Shown here in pieces: positions 48,281-58,914 of a DNA stretch of 64,000 nt. The stretch comes from Cadophora sp. MPI-SDFR-AT-0126. Taxonomy: Eukaryota; Ascomycota; Leotiomycetes; Helotiales; Ploettnerulaceae. Position numbers and translations under genes: made by a program. The notes beneath the pieces were generated by a model that saw only the letters and a list, made by a program, of their open reading frames with translations, ran no database searches and was not told where the DNA came from. Numbering within the stretch: position 1 is the stretch's first letter; every line of letters begins with the position of its first letter. The DNA is taken from assembly GCA_020747065.1 (NCBI GenBank), contig JAGMVK010000027.1, positions 1 to 64,000 of the forward strand. The letters are read 5' to 3'.

Positions 48281-49095
48281 ATGACGACACCGCCACCACC
48301 ATCAGCTGTAATACTGAAGCTTTCAGGCGACCTCTATAACATCGCGACGGAGAACGCTGTGCTAGTCCGTAAGCCGGCTTCTCTCCAATATCCCATTCTT
48401 GCTTGCTTGCTTGTTTGTTCTGAGATCAGGGCTCACTGACGACCGAGTAGACTCATGCAACACTCGAGGCGACTGGGATGTCGGGACATCACGACGACTT
48501 CGTGAGCTAGTAATGACGCCCTCCTCCATCCCTCCCTTCCCCTGTTCTCCATCCGCATCCTCAGCCCTAGCCTCAGCTCTAACTCGCTTCCTTTCTCACT
48601 TCCCATTTCTTTTCTGAAAATATTCCTCCTGATCATCGTCATCATCAATCTCAGCACAAAATTGTTTACAACCCACAGTTTCCAATCGCATACAGTCGCT
48701 ACCGGACGCACTGCCAGACACATCCGCGCGCCTCGCTTCTCGGCAAAACACTGCTCATCCCACCGCAAGAGAACGAGAAATGGACAACTGGGAAAAAGCA
48801 GTGGATAGCGTGTCTGTTCACGTCTCATGATTATGGGAAGAGGAAGGGAGAGTCGGATGGGATTGTGGAAGCGACAAAAGGGGCATTGCAGGATTTGAAG
48901 GCGCAGCTTAAGGAATTAGGCTGGCAAGAAGATGGAGACGAGGACTACGGGGGGGAAGAAAGAGGCGGGGAGGGTGTTCCAGGTGAGATTTGGGCGTGTA
49001 AGTTCAACAGTAAGAATTTTGGGGTGGAGTGGGAGAGGAGTTTGGCGGTAATGGAGGAAGTTGGGTTGAAGATGTTTCTTGTTAATGATAAATGA
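48281..49095 (+). CDS. Macrodomain protein, POA1-like ADP-ribose-1''-phosphate phosphatase
   Basis: Resembles the yeast Poa1 group, which acts on ADP-ribose 1''-phosphate from tRNA splicing and related ADP-ribose conjugates. Proposed exons 48281-48368, 48451-48479 and 48655-49095; 558 nt, 185 residues. Landmarks: VILKLSGDLYNIATENAVLV, then VHSCNTRGDWD across intron 1, FPIAYSRYRTHC, LLGKTLLIPPQENEK, WIACLFTSHDYGKRKG, VEATKGALQDL, WACKFNSKNFGVEWE. Intron 2 is long (175 nt) with a weak GTCGGG donor. Reading on instead of splicing gives GTSRRLRE, which resembles the Gly-rich ligand loop, so the loop is either lost or the splice is wrong. The gene is probably functional or recently damaged at that point. 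Confidence 0.65.
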
Positions 49096-49096
49096 G

Positions 49097-49231
49097 TGGA
49101 GAAAAGTGGAGGTGTCTCATAATCGGGGGGAAGATTTCCCACTTCAGGTTCGTCGCTCTCTCGACCTAGCCAGATGAACACCTCCTTGGCTTTCGAGTAG
49201 ATCTCGGCCATCAACCTAATTTGTTGGACAT
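49097..49231 (-). pseudogene. HET-domain fragment
   Basis: The minus frame reads QIRLMAEIYSKAKEVFIWLG followed by an acidic ESDEPE, the central motif of fungal HET (heterokaryon incompatibility) domains. Only about 45 codons remain. The upstream side, where the start of the HET domain should be, is occupied by the repeat copy beginning at about 49223. Confidence 0.7.
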
Positions 49232-49504
49232 GACTAGAAGCTCGCGATACCGGCCCAGTTTCTCAAGCTCCTCGTAAGATTGCTGGAAGTCATAAGGATA
49301 ATGCATTCTTGTCGCCGAAGATAAAGAAGTTTGGGAATTGAGTGATAGAAAAATAAACTCAGGACACAGTTTACCGTCCATTATCTATCTCTTGTCGAAT
49401 TCTAGCATGCAACGGCAAAACTATGGCGAAACTACCAAAAGCTTTGCGGGAGGAGCGGGGTCCGCCTAGCCGAGTATCGTTAGATTTGTCGATCAGAAGC
49501 ACTT
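49223..49504 (+). repeat. Direct partial copy of the 62.6-63.3 kb repeat
   Basis: Matches 62573-62890 in the same orientation with scattered mismatches and indels; shared blocks include TAAACTCAGGACACAGTTTA and TCTCTTGTCGAATTCTAGC, ending near GTCGATCAGAAG. Together with the inverted copy at 47571-47990 it accounts for both halves of the right-hand repeat. Confidence 0.8.
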
Positions 49505-49734
49505 GGGTGGTGTGGACATCATGCCACTCATTACAGGTAAGCCACTGTGCCACATCAGCTGTTCGTCGTATGATCGTTCTGTCGGGTTAGTAATAAGGCA
49601 TTTATTGCGGTAATTGAACATTCCGCAAAACAACGATACAAAGCTCCGCCGATTAGTATACCCCCAGTACAGAAAAAAACGAGATCCTCGACACGCGTCT
49701 CTACACGCGGCTAAGCATAAGATAGTCATTGCCA

Positions 49735-50095
49735 GAGGAGACGGCCACTATGCCCTGCGATTCAAGCCGGAGCCAGAACGGTGCAATCACGAATACGCGT
49801 CTCCGAGATAACGAGAAGAGAACGACTAATGCGACTGGATATCACGACGATGCCGTACCGACTACGGACGGCGAAGATATACCTTCGGATGCCGAGTTTG
49901 CGGCCCTGAGAGATATCCTGCCAATGAATACGGGAGAAGGCACCATGCGAGGCTTTCCATGTGGCGGAGAAGCCGATTCTATTTTTCCCGAGGACACCAG
50001 GAGGCTATCCTTGCGAATGCACTCAGATATATACAGGATCTCGAAGACCGCAAGCAGCGTTTGTGTCAAGAGAATACAACTCTTGGCTTGATGAG
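49735..50095 (+). pseudogene. Possible bHLH transcription-factor relic
   Basis: One frame gives DAEFAALRDILPMNTG and, after a frame change, another gives EAILANALRYIQDLEDRKQ followed by a leucine-zipper-like LCQENTTL. In order these resemble helix 1 and helix 2 of a bHLH domain. No recognisable basic region and no single open frame, so this is at best a damaged fragment. Confidence 0.35.
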
Positions 50096-50599
50096 GATAG
50101 TATATGCTTGGAGAATTGTGACCGGAATTGTAAGTTTAAGTGAGCACCTATCAGTATTTCGACGTGTACCAAAGCCATGCTGAGTGGGAATGCCGAAGAG
50201 CACGCGCTGACCTTAAGGCTAGGTCGATTCCTATAGCGAGGACCCGGCACCGCGGAGCGGTTGCGTCCACCAGCCTCGGGCATCTTAGGGTGCTCAGCCT
50301 TCACTTTTGGTGATTATGGGCAGCGATTCTCTCCGCTGTACATGGTAGCTCTTGCCTCTCTACATACCTCTGTATCAAGAAGCGATTTGTCTGCGTCTTT
50401 CCCATCTGAGGCGGACCAGTAGCCGCCATTGCTCCCCTGCTCGTGTCCGTGAAATTGTGTCACCCCTTCCCTCCTCTCCCCTCGATTGAAAATGCCCTCC
50501 ACTTGCGATTAGTTAGTTGTGCATTAGACTTGTTCTTCGTTATATTCTCGGCGTAATGGAAGGGTTTGCGGCTGACAAGAATTTTCAACAGACATGGTT
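50096..50599. other. Intergenic, no supported gene
   Basis: Only short shadow frames between the bHLH-like relic and the palindromic repeat cluster. Confidence 0.4.
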
Positions 50600-51115
50600 C
50601 TAGTTCAACAAATGTAAGTTAGATTTCTACTGGTCTTACTGGGACCATGGTCACGGCCCAGAGTCGAAGCGTTTGTATGGCTAGTCGATTTCTACTGGTA
50701 GACTTCCTACTCTGGGCCTTTGTAAGACTAGTAGAAATCCACCAGTAGAAATCTACTATCGTACAAACGCCACGCCTTGGATTCTGGGCCTTCCGTCCCC
50801 AGTAAGGAAGGGGAACCCGAAGGCGTTTGTACAGCTAGTAAGTTTCTACTGGTCGATTCCTACTAGTAGATTTCTACTGGTCTTACCGGCACTCGCGAGG
50901 CCGCCTTGAGGGTTGCCGCTCTAAGGTAAAACTACTAGTAGATTTCCATCCAGAATATATCATTCGAAGCGGCGGGCCATTTCTACTGTCCACTTAAACA
51001 CTACTGGTAGGATTTGGTCAGAGAATTCCTTACGCGCCTTACTCCTGCTGCTGGGTGACGACATAGTCCGGCCCAGAATCCGTTTGTATGACCAGTAGAT
51101 TTCTACCACTCATCT
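50600..51115. repeat. Cluster of interspersed palindrome-rich short repeats
   Basis: Many variants of a near-palindrome built from CCAGTAGA and TCTACTGG arms (for example at 50690-50700, 50730-50755, 50845-50885, 51090-51108) occur in both orientations. Several copies sit beside a shared longer block containing GGCCCAGA and GCGTTTGTA (near 50655-50690, 50820-50850, 51070-51100, and inverted at 50755-50790). No open frame of note. Confidence 0.75.
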
Positions 51116-51685
51116 ATATTTAGAAAGGATGCGGTGCGGCGGCTATCCTCGACGAGTGTCTATAGAGCCAATCAAGATGCTTAGAAACAATTCCTTGTTT
51201 TCTTTTGTTTGACACATGATTGGCTCTACATGCGCAGCATGCTATTTTCCACTGATGATTATCCCTTACTCGGAAATCATTTGTATTGGCCAATCATTTC
51301 CGGTTACTGGTATATCGAGACCGCGCCGGCAACACTACTTGACGAAAGACCTCAAACGAGAATCGGAAAGAGGGAATTTCCTTCCTATTTTTCGTTTCTC
51401 GACAGCACAAAGCGAACCGCTCCCATTGCTTTCGAAAATGCAAATCCGTGCCGAGAACACGCTTCCTACCGCAATCTGACTTTCAGTAATTGGGAAATGT
51501 TTTTTTTTCAAACGTGCTTTGGTAGATTTTCCGGTATTTAATACATGAGCTTAGAATATTTCAAGCACTAGTCGGTAAGTGGATCCTACCTCGCCTGTCT
51601 GAAGTCCCGTATATCGTGAGCAGAATGAATTGAGTATCTGGACCGTTCGCCCATGATGATATTTTCAAACCGAACGCCATTCCAT
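51116..51685. other. Intergenic with an imperfect hairpin
   Basis: Contains an inverted repeat with TAGAGCCAATCA near 51163 and TGATTGGCTCTA near 51219. Plus-strand frames at 51209-51541 are not recognisable as a gene. Confidence 0.4.
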
Positions 51686-52683
51686 CTATCCTTCAAGCGC
51701 ATATTTCAACCATTTAGCAGGAGATATCTGTGGTGGGGCCAACTCCAAGAACTCCTTGCTCGTAGTGGCAGTTGAGCACTTTCCTTCCCAGCCTGTAAGA
51801 GCCGCATATTTGATAGATAGAATTAGGCTCTTATTCTCCTTGACCGAGCCAGCCCATTGATCAACGAAGGTCATATCTCTGAACTTAACATCCTTGACTT
51901 TAGTTCCGATGTATTGCTCTACCAACTTGACAATCTGATTCCCGCTGATATCCTCTGGTCCATTGAGCTCGTACTTTTTCTTGTTATGAACAGAGTGGTC
52001 TTCCTGAGCGAGAAGAACAGCTGCGAAACGACCGACTTCTTCAGAGTGGATACATCCGAGAGGAGCATTTGCGTCAGACGTTAACAAAAGCGTGCTCATC
52101 TTACCGTCTTTGCGGTATTGCTTGATGTACTCCAAGGCAGGTCCAAGGGCCATACTGGTGAAGACATTTGGCTGGAGAGAAGTCCACTGCAGTTTTTGAA
52201 ACTCGGGAGAACTCAACAAAGCCTCGACGGCCCAATGTTGGCGTGCATAGTAGGCTGGGAAGTTGGGATGGACGTTCGCAGCTGTGGTCGAGATGCGAAC
52301 GACATACTTGACACCAGCGTTGAGGAGAGCGAGGTGGAATGTTGATTCATCTGCGAATTGAGTAGGTTCGTTATGAGAGGCGATCTGACAGGACAATTAG
52401 TGAAGTGTTCTAACAGTTTGAAAGTAGATTCTCATACGAAAGCCTTGACGACGTTGCGTTCTTTCAGCCATTCTGGACTGATATCAACCCAGGTCTTCTC
52501 CTCGACAGTAACGTTCGGAAGTTTGCTAAGCTTCTGAGCTACGAGACTGTCGGCGGATCGGGTGAGAGCAATGATGCTATGTCCCGCAAGTGTTTTGTTG
52601 TTGTTGATTGAGTCTGAAAGAGTCTCTGCCACACTTTGACCAGTGTTACCGGTTGCACCGACGATCAAGATTGTAGGAGCCAT
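51686..52683 (-). CDS. NmrA-like NAD(P)-binding reductase A
   Basis: NmrA/isoflavone-reductase-like atypical SDR, a cytosolic NAD(P)-dependent oxidoreductase or redox sensor. Two exons, 52683-52438 and 52384-51686, 314 residues. The dinucleotide motif is at the N-terminus (TILIVGATGNTGQSVAETL). Further landmarks: VVRISTTAANVHPNFPAYYA, HWAVEALLSS, LQWTSLQPNVFTSMAL, KYELNGPEDISG and SLILSIKYAALTGWEGKCST. It is a clear paralogue of the plus-strand gene at 54631-55707 and is transcribed away from it. Substrate unknown. Confidence 0.85.
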
Positions 52684-53994
52684 TGTGATTGATGTTGTGT
52701 GTGAGATGAGATGAAGGTGTGCGATTCTGTTGATGGCGCAATTTAGAAGAGAAGAGTTGGTTCTACTGAGGGAAAGTTCTGAAGGTATGAACAGGAAGTA
52801 TATATCCTAGAAAAAATATTTTTCCTTGACGCTGATACTGGCCACTCCGCGAAACGGACGGAGCTCGAACGTACTTTGCTGATGTTAAGGTGGAACTACG
52901 CCATCGGGCACCTGAATTAGGCTGAATTAAGAAGTAATTCACGATGCATGATGACAAAGACTGATGTAGAAATGCTTTCTTGAAGCCGGAGCAGTCTCCC
53001 AATCCAACAGAAATTCTCGTGGTTGCCGTTTACTAATGATTTACAAGTTTGGGCTGCACTAGCGTCGGCTATCGGCCCCGCATCAAACCTTATTTGTGAC
53101 TCTTATATCAGGCTAGCGTGCTTTGTCAGAAAGTCCGAGATTGCATCACTCCCGCCAGTCTTGGCTTCTTGAGATCCACTTATTTCTCACTTTTGACCTT
53201 TCGCGATGCCAGCCGAATTTTTGGAAATCCATTTGGTTATGGACTTTTATAGGGTCGGAGGGCCACCATCTCTCTGACTATTCGAGTTAGGGGAGGTATC
53301 GTATCGACTTCCCCCTCCTTCATGCCTTCTTTGGTCAATCAAAGAGCTAGTCTCTTCCTGAAGGCGAGAGCCGAGGCCGCCGGGTCAACAGGTTTTGGAC
53401 AGGTTGATCAGCTATGCTGGTGAACGGTAGTCCGTTTCCGTTCCCGATTTTCGGCCAGCACCTACTCGTTAGTAGGGTTTTATCCACACCGAATTAAGGG
53501 CACGACACAAGTTCAAAGGCGTTTCATGTCTCTCAAGGGGTTTTCCCGCGGACTTTGGGAGATTTGAGGTATCAATTTAGGCGCTGGCTCCAATTCCGAC
53601 CATGGTCCTGAATGGCTGCTTCGTCGCATGGCCAATTTTGAAAATCGGACCATGTCTATTATTCACGAAGATCTGATCTCGCCGGCATCCTCCATATATA
53701 GCATGGACTGAGAATCAAAGCCGTACTCTAAGTGCCCGAAGCCTGTACTGTAACAATCAGATCATCTATTCGATGGAGTGCTTTCTCCTTGCACCTTACG
53801 TCATGATTGGACAGCTTTGGAGGAGGAGCGAACTTGGCTCGTTCGTTGTCAAATATGTTGAAGATAGAGTAAAGCTTGGAGCGGGGAATTTGGAATTGGC
53901 TTCCATGAGTATATAAGTAATAAGCTCTCATCTCTCCAAAATCATATTTGGTACACAGCACTTTCTTAAATAAGCTTCAGCCTCAACTTCGACC
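52684..53994. promoter_or_regulatory. Intergenic region between divergent NmrA-like genes
   Basis: Long upstream region with no supported gene. It carries a copy of a repeat at 53689-53760 (see separate entry) and a TATATAAG stretch near 53911-53918, ahead of the oxidoreductase fragment at 53995. Confidence 0.4.
53689..53760 (+). repeat. Intergenic repeat, copy 1
   Basis: About 72 bp matching 58260-58331 with few differences; both share GAATCAAAGCCGTACTCTAA. This copy lies between the divergent NmrA-like genes, the other between the divergent SDR genes. Confidence 0.8.
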
Positions 53995-54147
53995 ATGTCA
54001 GAATCAGATCTCCCGAAAACATACAAAGCGTTCCGTCGTACGGTCGGCACATCTCCTACCACCCTCGAGCTCGTCACCGAGGAACTTCCATCGTCACTCG
54101 GCTCACCATTTGGCCTCCTTGTACCGACCACGTTGATGCGCTTGTAA
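53995..54147 (+). pseudogene. N-terminal fragment of a zinc-type alcohol dehydrogenase/quinone oxidoreductase
   Basis: ATG followed by MSESDLPKTYKAFRRT and TTLELVTEELPSSLGS, the usual N-terminus of fungal medium-chain (zinc-type) dehydrogenases, then LLVPTTLMRL and a stop after 50 codons. The GroES-like and Rossmann domains are absent downstream. The fragment keeps a TATA-like promoter, which suggests a deletion. Confidence 0.55.
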
Positions 54148-54630
54148 TGTGGGTCTCGAGCCACACCTCAAAGCATCCAGACTTGCCTATCTCATCCCTG
54201 GTTCACATACACGATGAATGACGGAAATCAAAGTACTTTCGTACAAGCACTGTAGCGTTTTAAGGACTTATCTTGAGATTATGTATAAAATAAGCTTGTA
54301 CGTAAGGAAAAAATCAAGTCTTAATGTATTCACCTTAGATTTTGGTGTTCTTCGCTTGCCAAAATCGGTCAGATTTTCCCCGATGAAGAGTCCGCGCTAT
54401 CTCAGAGTGGGGTGCTCACTTAGTAATACATGCCTTTCAAGAGAAGTGTTCGAAGGAGTCCAGGCTAGAAATTCACTGCTGAGCAAAATATTTGTAATCC
54501 GGTGGAATTGAAACCCCGACCCAAGTGGGTAAGGATCAATCTGGCAGTCAGTATATATGCTGTGACTGTACGCTGACCAGATTCTCTTCCTATACAGAAC
54601 TCCACCCGACTTGTACTACCTCACATTACC
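54148..54630. other. Intergenic, promoter of NmrA-like gene B
   Basis: A short open frame at 54218-54511 has no recognisable features; no other gene seen. Confidence 0.4.
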
Positions 54631-55707
54631 ATGACTCCCAGCATGTAGGTCAATTTTGTTCTTAATTTTCTTTTTATTTCAAGTCCAAGTCCAACATAGC
54701 CATGATCATCTCATCAACACATTGCTTGCACATGGGTTGCATTTTTGCGATAACAAAACTGACATTCAATGGTAAATAGACTCATCGTTGGCGCAACTGG
54801 TAATACTGGTCGTAGCGTCGTGTCAACTCTCTCAGAGTTCACCCAAAACCCTAATCACCACCTCGCATCCTACCGCCTTGTCGCACAAACCCGATCCGCT
54901 ATTACCCACGCCGCGAGGCTACTAGCATCCTTGCCTAACGTCTCTATTTTGGAGCAGAATTGGCCAGATATCACTGGTGACTGGTTACGTGAAAATAATG
55001 TCACTAAAGTCTTTATCGCCGCCCACACGGGGCCGACAGCTTTCTCCGAGGAGTCCCACTTCCTCGTTGTAGCACTCAATGCGGGAGTCAAGCAAGCCGT
55101 TCGAATTTCCACTACAGGTGTGAACGTGCGCCCGGATTTCCGCGCTTACTACCCCCGCACACATTGGGCCATTGAAACCATGCTGGATACCCCGGAATTT
55201 AAGGCAATGATGTGGACGAGCTTGCAACCGAACGGCTTCACTAGCATGGCTCTGGCGAACGCCGTAACTCTCGTCAAAGAGTATCGTAAAACGGGCAAGC
55301 AGCATCCGCTGAGCTTGATGTCCTCGAAGGATGTCGGCAGCGCTCTCATCGACCCGAATGATGTCGGGATTTTCGCTGCATATGTGTTGGCCGACAAGAA
55401 TCCGGAGATGCACAATGGGAAGAGATATGTTCTGAATGGGCCGGAGGATATCAGTGGTCAGGGTATTGTGGACTTGGTTGAGAGCGAAATTGGCATCCCA
55501 GTTGAGAATGTGGTGTATAAGGATCTGTCGTGGCTTGAACACATTGCTCAAGGCCCGCAGAAGGTTCTTACTTTGTCAATCAAGTACGCGGTTGAGTCGG
55601 CATGGGCGGGTAAGTGCAAAACAGACACGACGAGTAAGGAGGTTTTTGGTATTTACACGCCAAAGACGACGCCGGCACATGCATTCAAGGAGTATTTGAA
55701 GCAGTAG
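54631..55707 (+). CDS. NmrA-like NAD(P)-binding reductase B
   Basis: Two exons: a 14-nt first exon 54631-54644 (M-T-P-S-I) and 54780-55707; 313 residues. The small first exon is inferred because it restores the dinucleotide motif (TPSILIVGATGNTGRSVV) aligned with the paralogue at 51686-52683; the intron has donor GTAGGT and acceptor AAATAG. Further landmarks: VRISTTGVNVRPDFRAYY, WTSLQPNGFTSMAL, RYVLNGPEDISGQGIVDLV and LTLSIKYAVESAWAGKCKT. Role as for the paralogue: NAD(P)-dependent reductase of unknown substrate. Starting at the TTG-led frame 54769 instead would damage the glycine motif's first strand. Confidence 0.85.
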
Positions 55708-56286
55708 AGATGTGTGGAGTAAAGTTTTCAATAGTTGGTCGCATTCCGAAAAAGAGCATTGCTCACTTATAGATGGGCTGGCACATATGTTGATCCCAGG
55801 TAAATGTATAACATACAATAAGTGTGCTGCTTCAATAATCCTGTAGTGATTATGTAAGGAGGTATAGAGGGGTTTGTAGATTGTGGTGCGCTTTGTAATT
55901 TCCTTATCATCTCGGCTCGTGCTCTGCCGGCGGACGAGGCGGCATCATACTGAAGTCGCGTTTCGTCGAATTCAAGCGAATCTGATTTCGAGTCCGGTAT
56001 GAGTTGAGAAGCGTGAGAGTTGGTTTTGGAATCTTGGGCGAGGGTCGCTATGGCAGTCTCTGACACTGAGCGGCAGAATCGGGGAGTGCAATGAAGTACA
56101 ACAGCTGAAGGAAGTGGTCCACCAGGCGAAGTCTAGTCTTCTAGATTTTGGAGTCCGCCTCGAGCGCATGGAGAAAGTCAGGTTGAATGGGACAAAGTCT
56201 CGTCTTTACGACAAGATCGAAATGTTTGGAAAGATTGTTCCTGGTGTAGGCTACCAAATTCTGAATGTCCCTTCGATTTCTCAGCT
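55708..56286. other. Intergenic between convergent genes
   Basis: Between the stops of NmrA-like gene B and the minus-strand SDR. Minus frame 55767-56066 and plus frame 56114-56365 are open, but the latter overlaps the SDR 3' end and neither is recognisable. Confidence 0.4.
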
Positions 56287-57736
56287 TCAAATATCAAATT
56301 TCTCTCCCACAAGCTCCTCGCTCAACTTCCAGAGCTTCTCAGCATTTTTCGGGTCGGTGGCATAAGGCGCTAGAGTGAATGGCTCGCAGTTCCTCAGGAA
56401 CGTTCCAGACTTGTCTACAGCATGCGTTAGCCAAACAACTTTCGCACATCGAAAAAAAAAAGAGAAAAAAAAAACCATCGCTCAGTGACGAATAGGTTGA
56501 TATACGTACCATCAAGGTCCGGACTCAATGCAGCATAGACAAGGGTTGAAGCAGCAGTCTCAAGCGTCTTCTCGTCTTCAGCAGCATCACCTGATGGGTT
56601 CTCTTTGCCTGCCCATCTTTCTTGGATCACCTTATAAGCTTCAGCGAAACTGGATTTACTCTCTGGATCCTGGGTGTGGGCATATAAGGGCGTTTGAGGC
56701 ACTGTAATTATCAGTAAGCGTTATCCGACAATAAGCTGACTTGAATGTTGTAAATGTGGTTGAAACAGTCAAAGTGGACAATCTCTGGCGGAGTGGGAAC
56801 ACTAAGGAAACTGAGAAGCAAGGAGTATTGTGGAAATTTGAAAGACAAGAGAAGATAAGGTATATACTTCCAGGCTGCACAGCAAAGGCCTGTACTCCCT
56901 TGCCTTTCAATAGTGCAGAAAGATGCACATTGAAGAGCATAACTGCAACCTTCGAACTGCCGTATGCCCGCCAAGGGTGGTAAGTCTTTCCATCCTTTAA
57001 GATAGAACAATCGTCAGCGACAGGATGCAATAGTCTCCACGGACCGGGGGCCGTTTGAAGGTGGCTTACACTCCATGTGATATCGTCAAGATTCACATCA
57101 CTCATCACATACGCCATACTCCCCAAATTCACAACACGTCCGTGAGGGCCCGCAGCCAAAACTCGGGGGAGGAGGAGCTTAGTCCAGAGGAAATGTCCGA
57201 TGTGGTTCTAATCTTTCAATCAGCCCGCTACTTCTTAGAACATACCAAAGAACGAGGGGGAAACTAACAGTACCGAACTGTACTTCAATACCCTGCTTGG
57301 TCTTCTCATATGGCGTTGCCATCACGCCGGCATTATTGATCAGCCCATGGATAACCTCGGCATCGCCACCATCTAGCACAATCTTGGCTGCTCTTCGGAC
57401 AGAATCTTGATCCGCGAGGTCGAGTTCCACGAACACTGTCTTGGTGGTCGGACTGATTTTCTTGATCTCCGCGATAACGGGTTCGGTCTTTGACTGTGTT
57501 CGGCCAGTGAGGAAGAGTGTCTTGGGTTTGCTGTGCGCAAAAGCAACGGCTGTTGCGGCGCCAATACCGCCTACGCTCGTGCCGGTGATAACGACTAAAT
57601 TGTGCCATTAGGTATGGGTTGTGAGAACAAGGAGCCAGGGACTCAAGATGCACATACAGGTTTTGCCTTCGACCCGAGAAGGGAAGGCCTTCGCTACTTC
57701 CTCGCCGGTACTGTGCTGATGGAAAACTGGTGCCAT
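56287..57736 (-). CDS. Short-chain dehydrogenase, with a frameshift in a poly-T run
   Basis: Retinol-dehydrogenase-like classical SDR. Six exons: 57736-57658, 57595-57269, 57207-57070, 56994-56868, 56701-56510, 56414-56287; about 329 residues once one extra base is ignored. Landmarks: VITGTSVGGIGAATAVAF (cofactor loop), LFLTGRTQSKT, HGLINNAGVM, NHIGHFLWTKLLLP, VVNLGSMAY, and the active-site AYGSSKVAVMLF (Tyr and Lys). The only lesion is one extra T in the T5 run at 57539-57543, which shifts the frame right after the cofactor loop. Everything downstream is open, so this is either a very young pseudogene or an assembly error. It is divergent from the SDR at 58915-60045. Confidence 0.75.
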
Positions 57737-58914
57737 TGTTGTCGTTATGAAGCAAGAATGTGAATGTTTCGAAAGGCGATCTGAATACTCTTCAGAACAG
57801 GAAAGAGCTGAGATGGGGAGGAGGTCTTATAAGTCTGGGGCTACTCAGGTGTCCTGGTGCTTCTCCTCAGACCGATTGACAGCTGAGACATTACCTACGA
57901 ATCTGTTGCCACCGAAAACCACAGCAGCTGAGGCATTCACCATGCATCAGGTGTCGCCGGGAACCATGACGCGCGAGCGGTATGACCAATGTCAACGCCG
58001 CTGTGCTCTTCCGTGTTTGGCGTAAGTATGTGTTGGCTTTTGGGTTGGACTCGACTTTGTAAGCATGGCTGGAGCAAGTGCAAGTGCAAGTGCGGCTTCG
58101 AAAAAGTATAAAGTTTAATTGATCAGACGCACCCTTGCTGCCGCGCCCCTGTATATTTCTAAGGTCTGTGCTCCATCTGTACCAAGAGCTAGCCTTGTTC
58201 TGTCCTCCACGAAGATCTAACCTCCATCATCGGCATTTCAGCTCCACCTGGAAAGGGCGTCCTTCATAAACATCATGGACTAAGAATCAAAGCCGTACTC
58301 TAACTTCCCGAAGACTGTAACGATTTAATCAGCTACTAGTTTTCAACCCTTTTCTTGGCATTTTGACGTTCCATCCTCCCTTTGTCGCTGAGGGAGAAGA
58401 GAATCAACAAAGATATCTTTTAAAGATCTGTTTGTTGCTTTGCGACCGCCATTGGCCATTCGCCTCTTACTCTTCCTCTGGCATGGGTTTTGCCTTCAGC
58501 CATCGTCTCCTGGATGTACAGGCTATGAATATTTTCCAAATATAATCAACGATGGAGTTGAGGAAAGTAACTAAACATCGTCACCGGACGCCGCTTCGCA
58601 TTGTGTTTGAGGTCTGTATTGATTACCAAACAACCAACTTGTTATCATTACAAATCATTTCGGTGAAAGCCAAGTTCTGCCTGGCTTTAAGGGACTTAAA
58701 GGTTTTGGCTGATTTTAAGTTTTCGGAATAAGTGTTTTCAGCTCATCCAACCAACCTATATTTACAATCAGTCATTTACTCCATGCTTTGTACGTTAGGA
58801 AGCACATCCTATAAACATAAAGCTTGTGGCAGCTGTATGTCCTAAATTTCCTTGTCCTCTATCCACCTTGCTTCTCAATTACACTCCCAAACCAATTTTG
58901 CGAACATATTCACG
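57737..58914. promoter_or_regulatory. Intergenic region between divergent SDR genes
   Basis: Shared upstream region with no supported gene. It holds the second copy of the repeat at 58260-58331 and stretches of GTGCAAGTGCAAGTGC near 58076-58094. Open frames at 57747-58025 and 58363-58545 are not recognisable. Confidence 0.4.
58260..58331 (+). repeat. Intergenic repeat, copy 2
   Basis: Matches 53689-53760 in the same orientation (core GAATCAAAGCCGTACTCTAA). It lies in the upstream region shared by the two SDR genes. Confidence 0.8.

Noticed and set aside
50600..51115. CRISPR array
   Set aside because: Repeats vary in sequence, spacing and orientation and the host is a eukaryote.
54985..55551. 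188-codon minus-strand frame opposite NmrA-like gene B
   Set aside because: Antisense shadow of a well-conserved coding exon.
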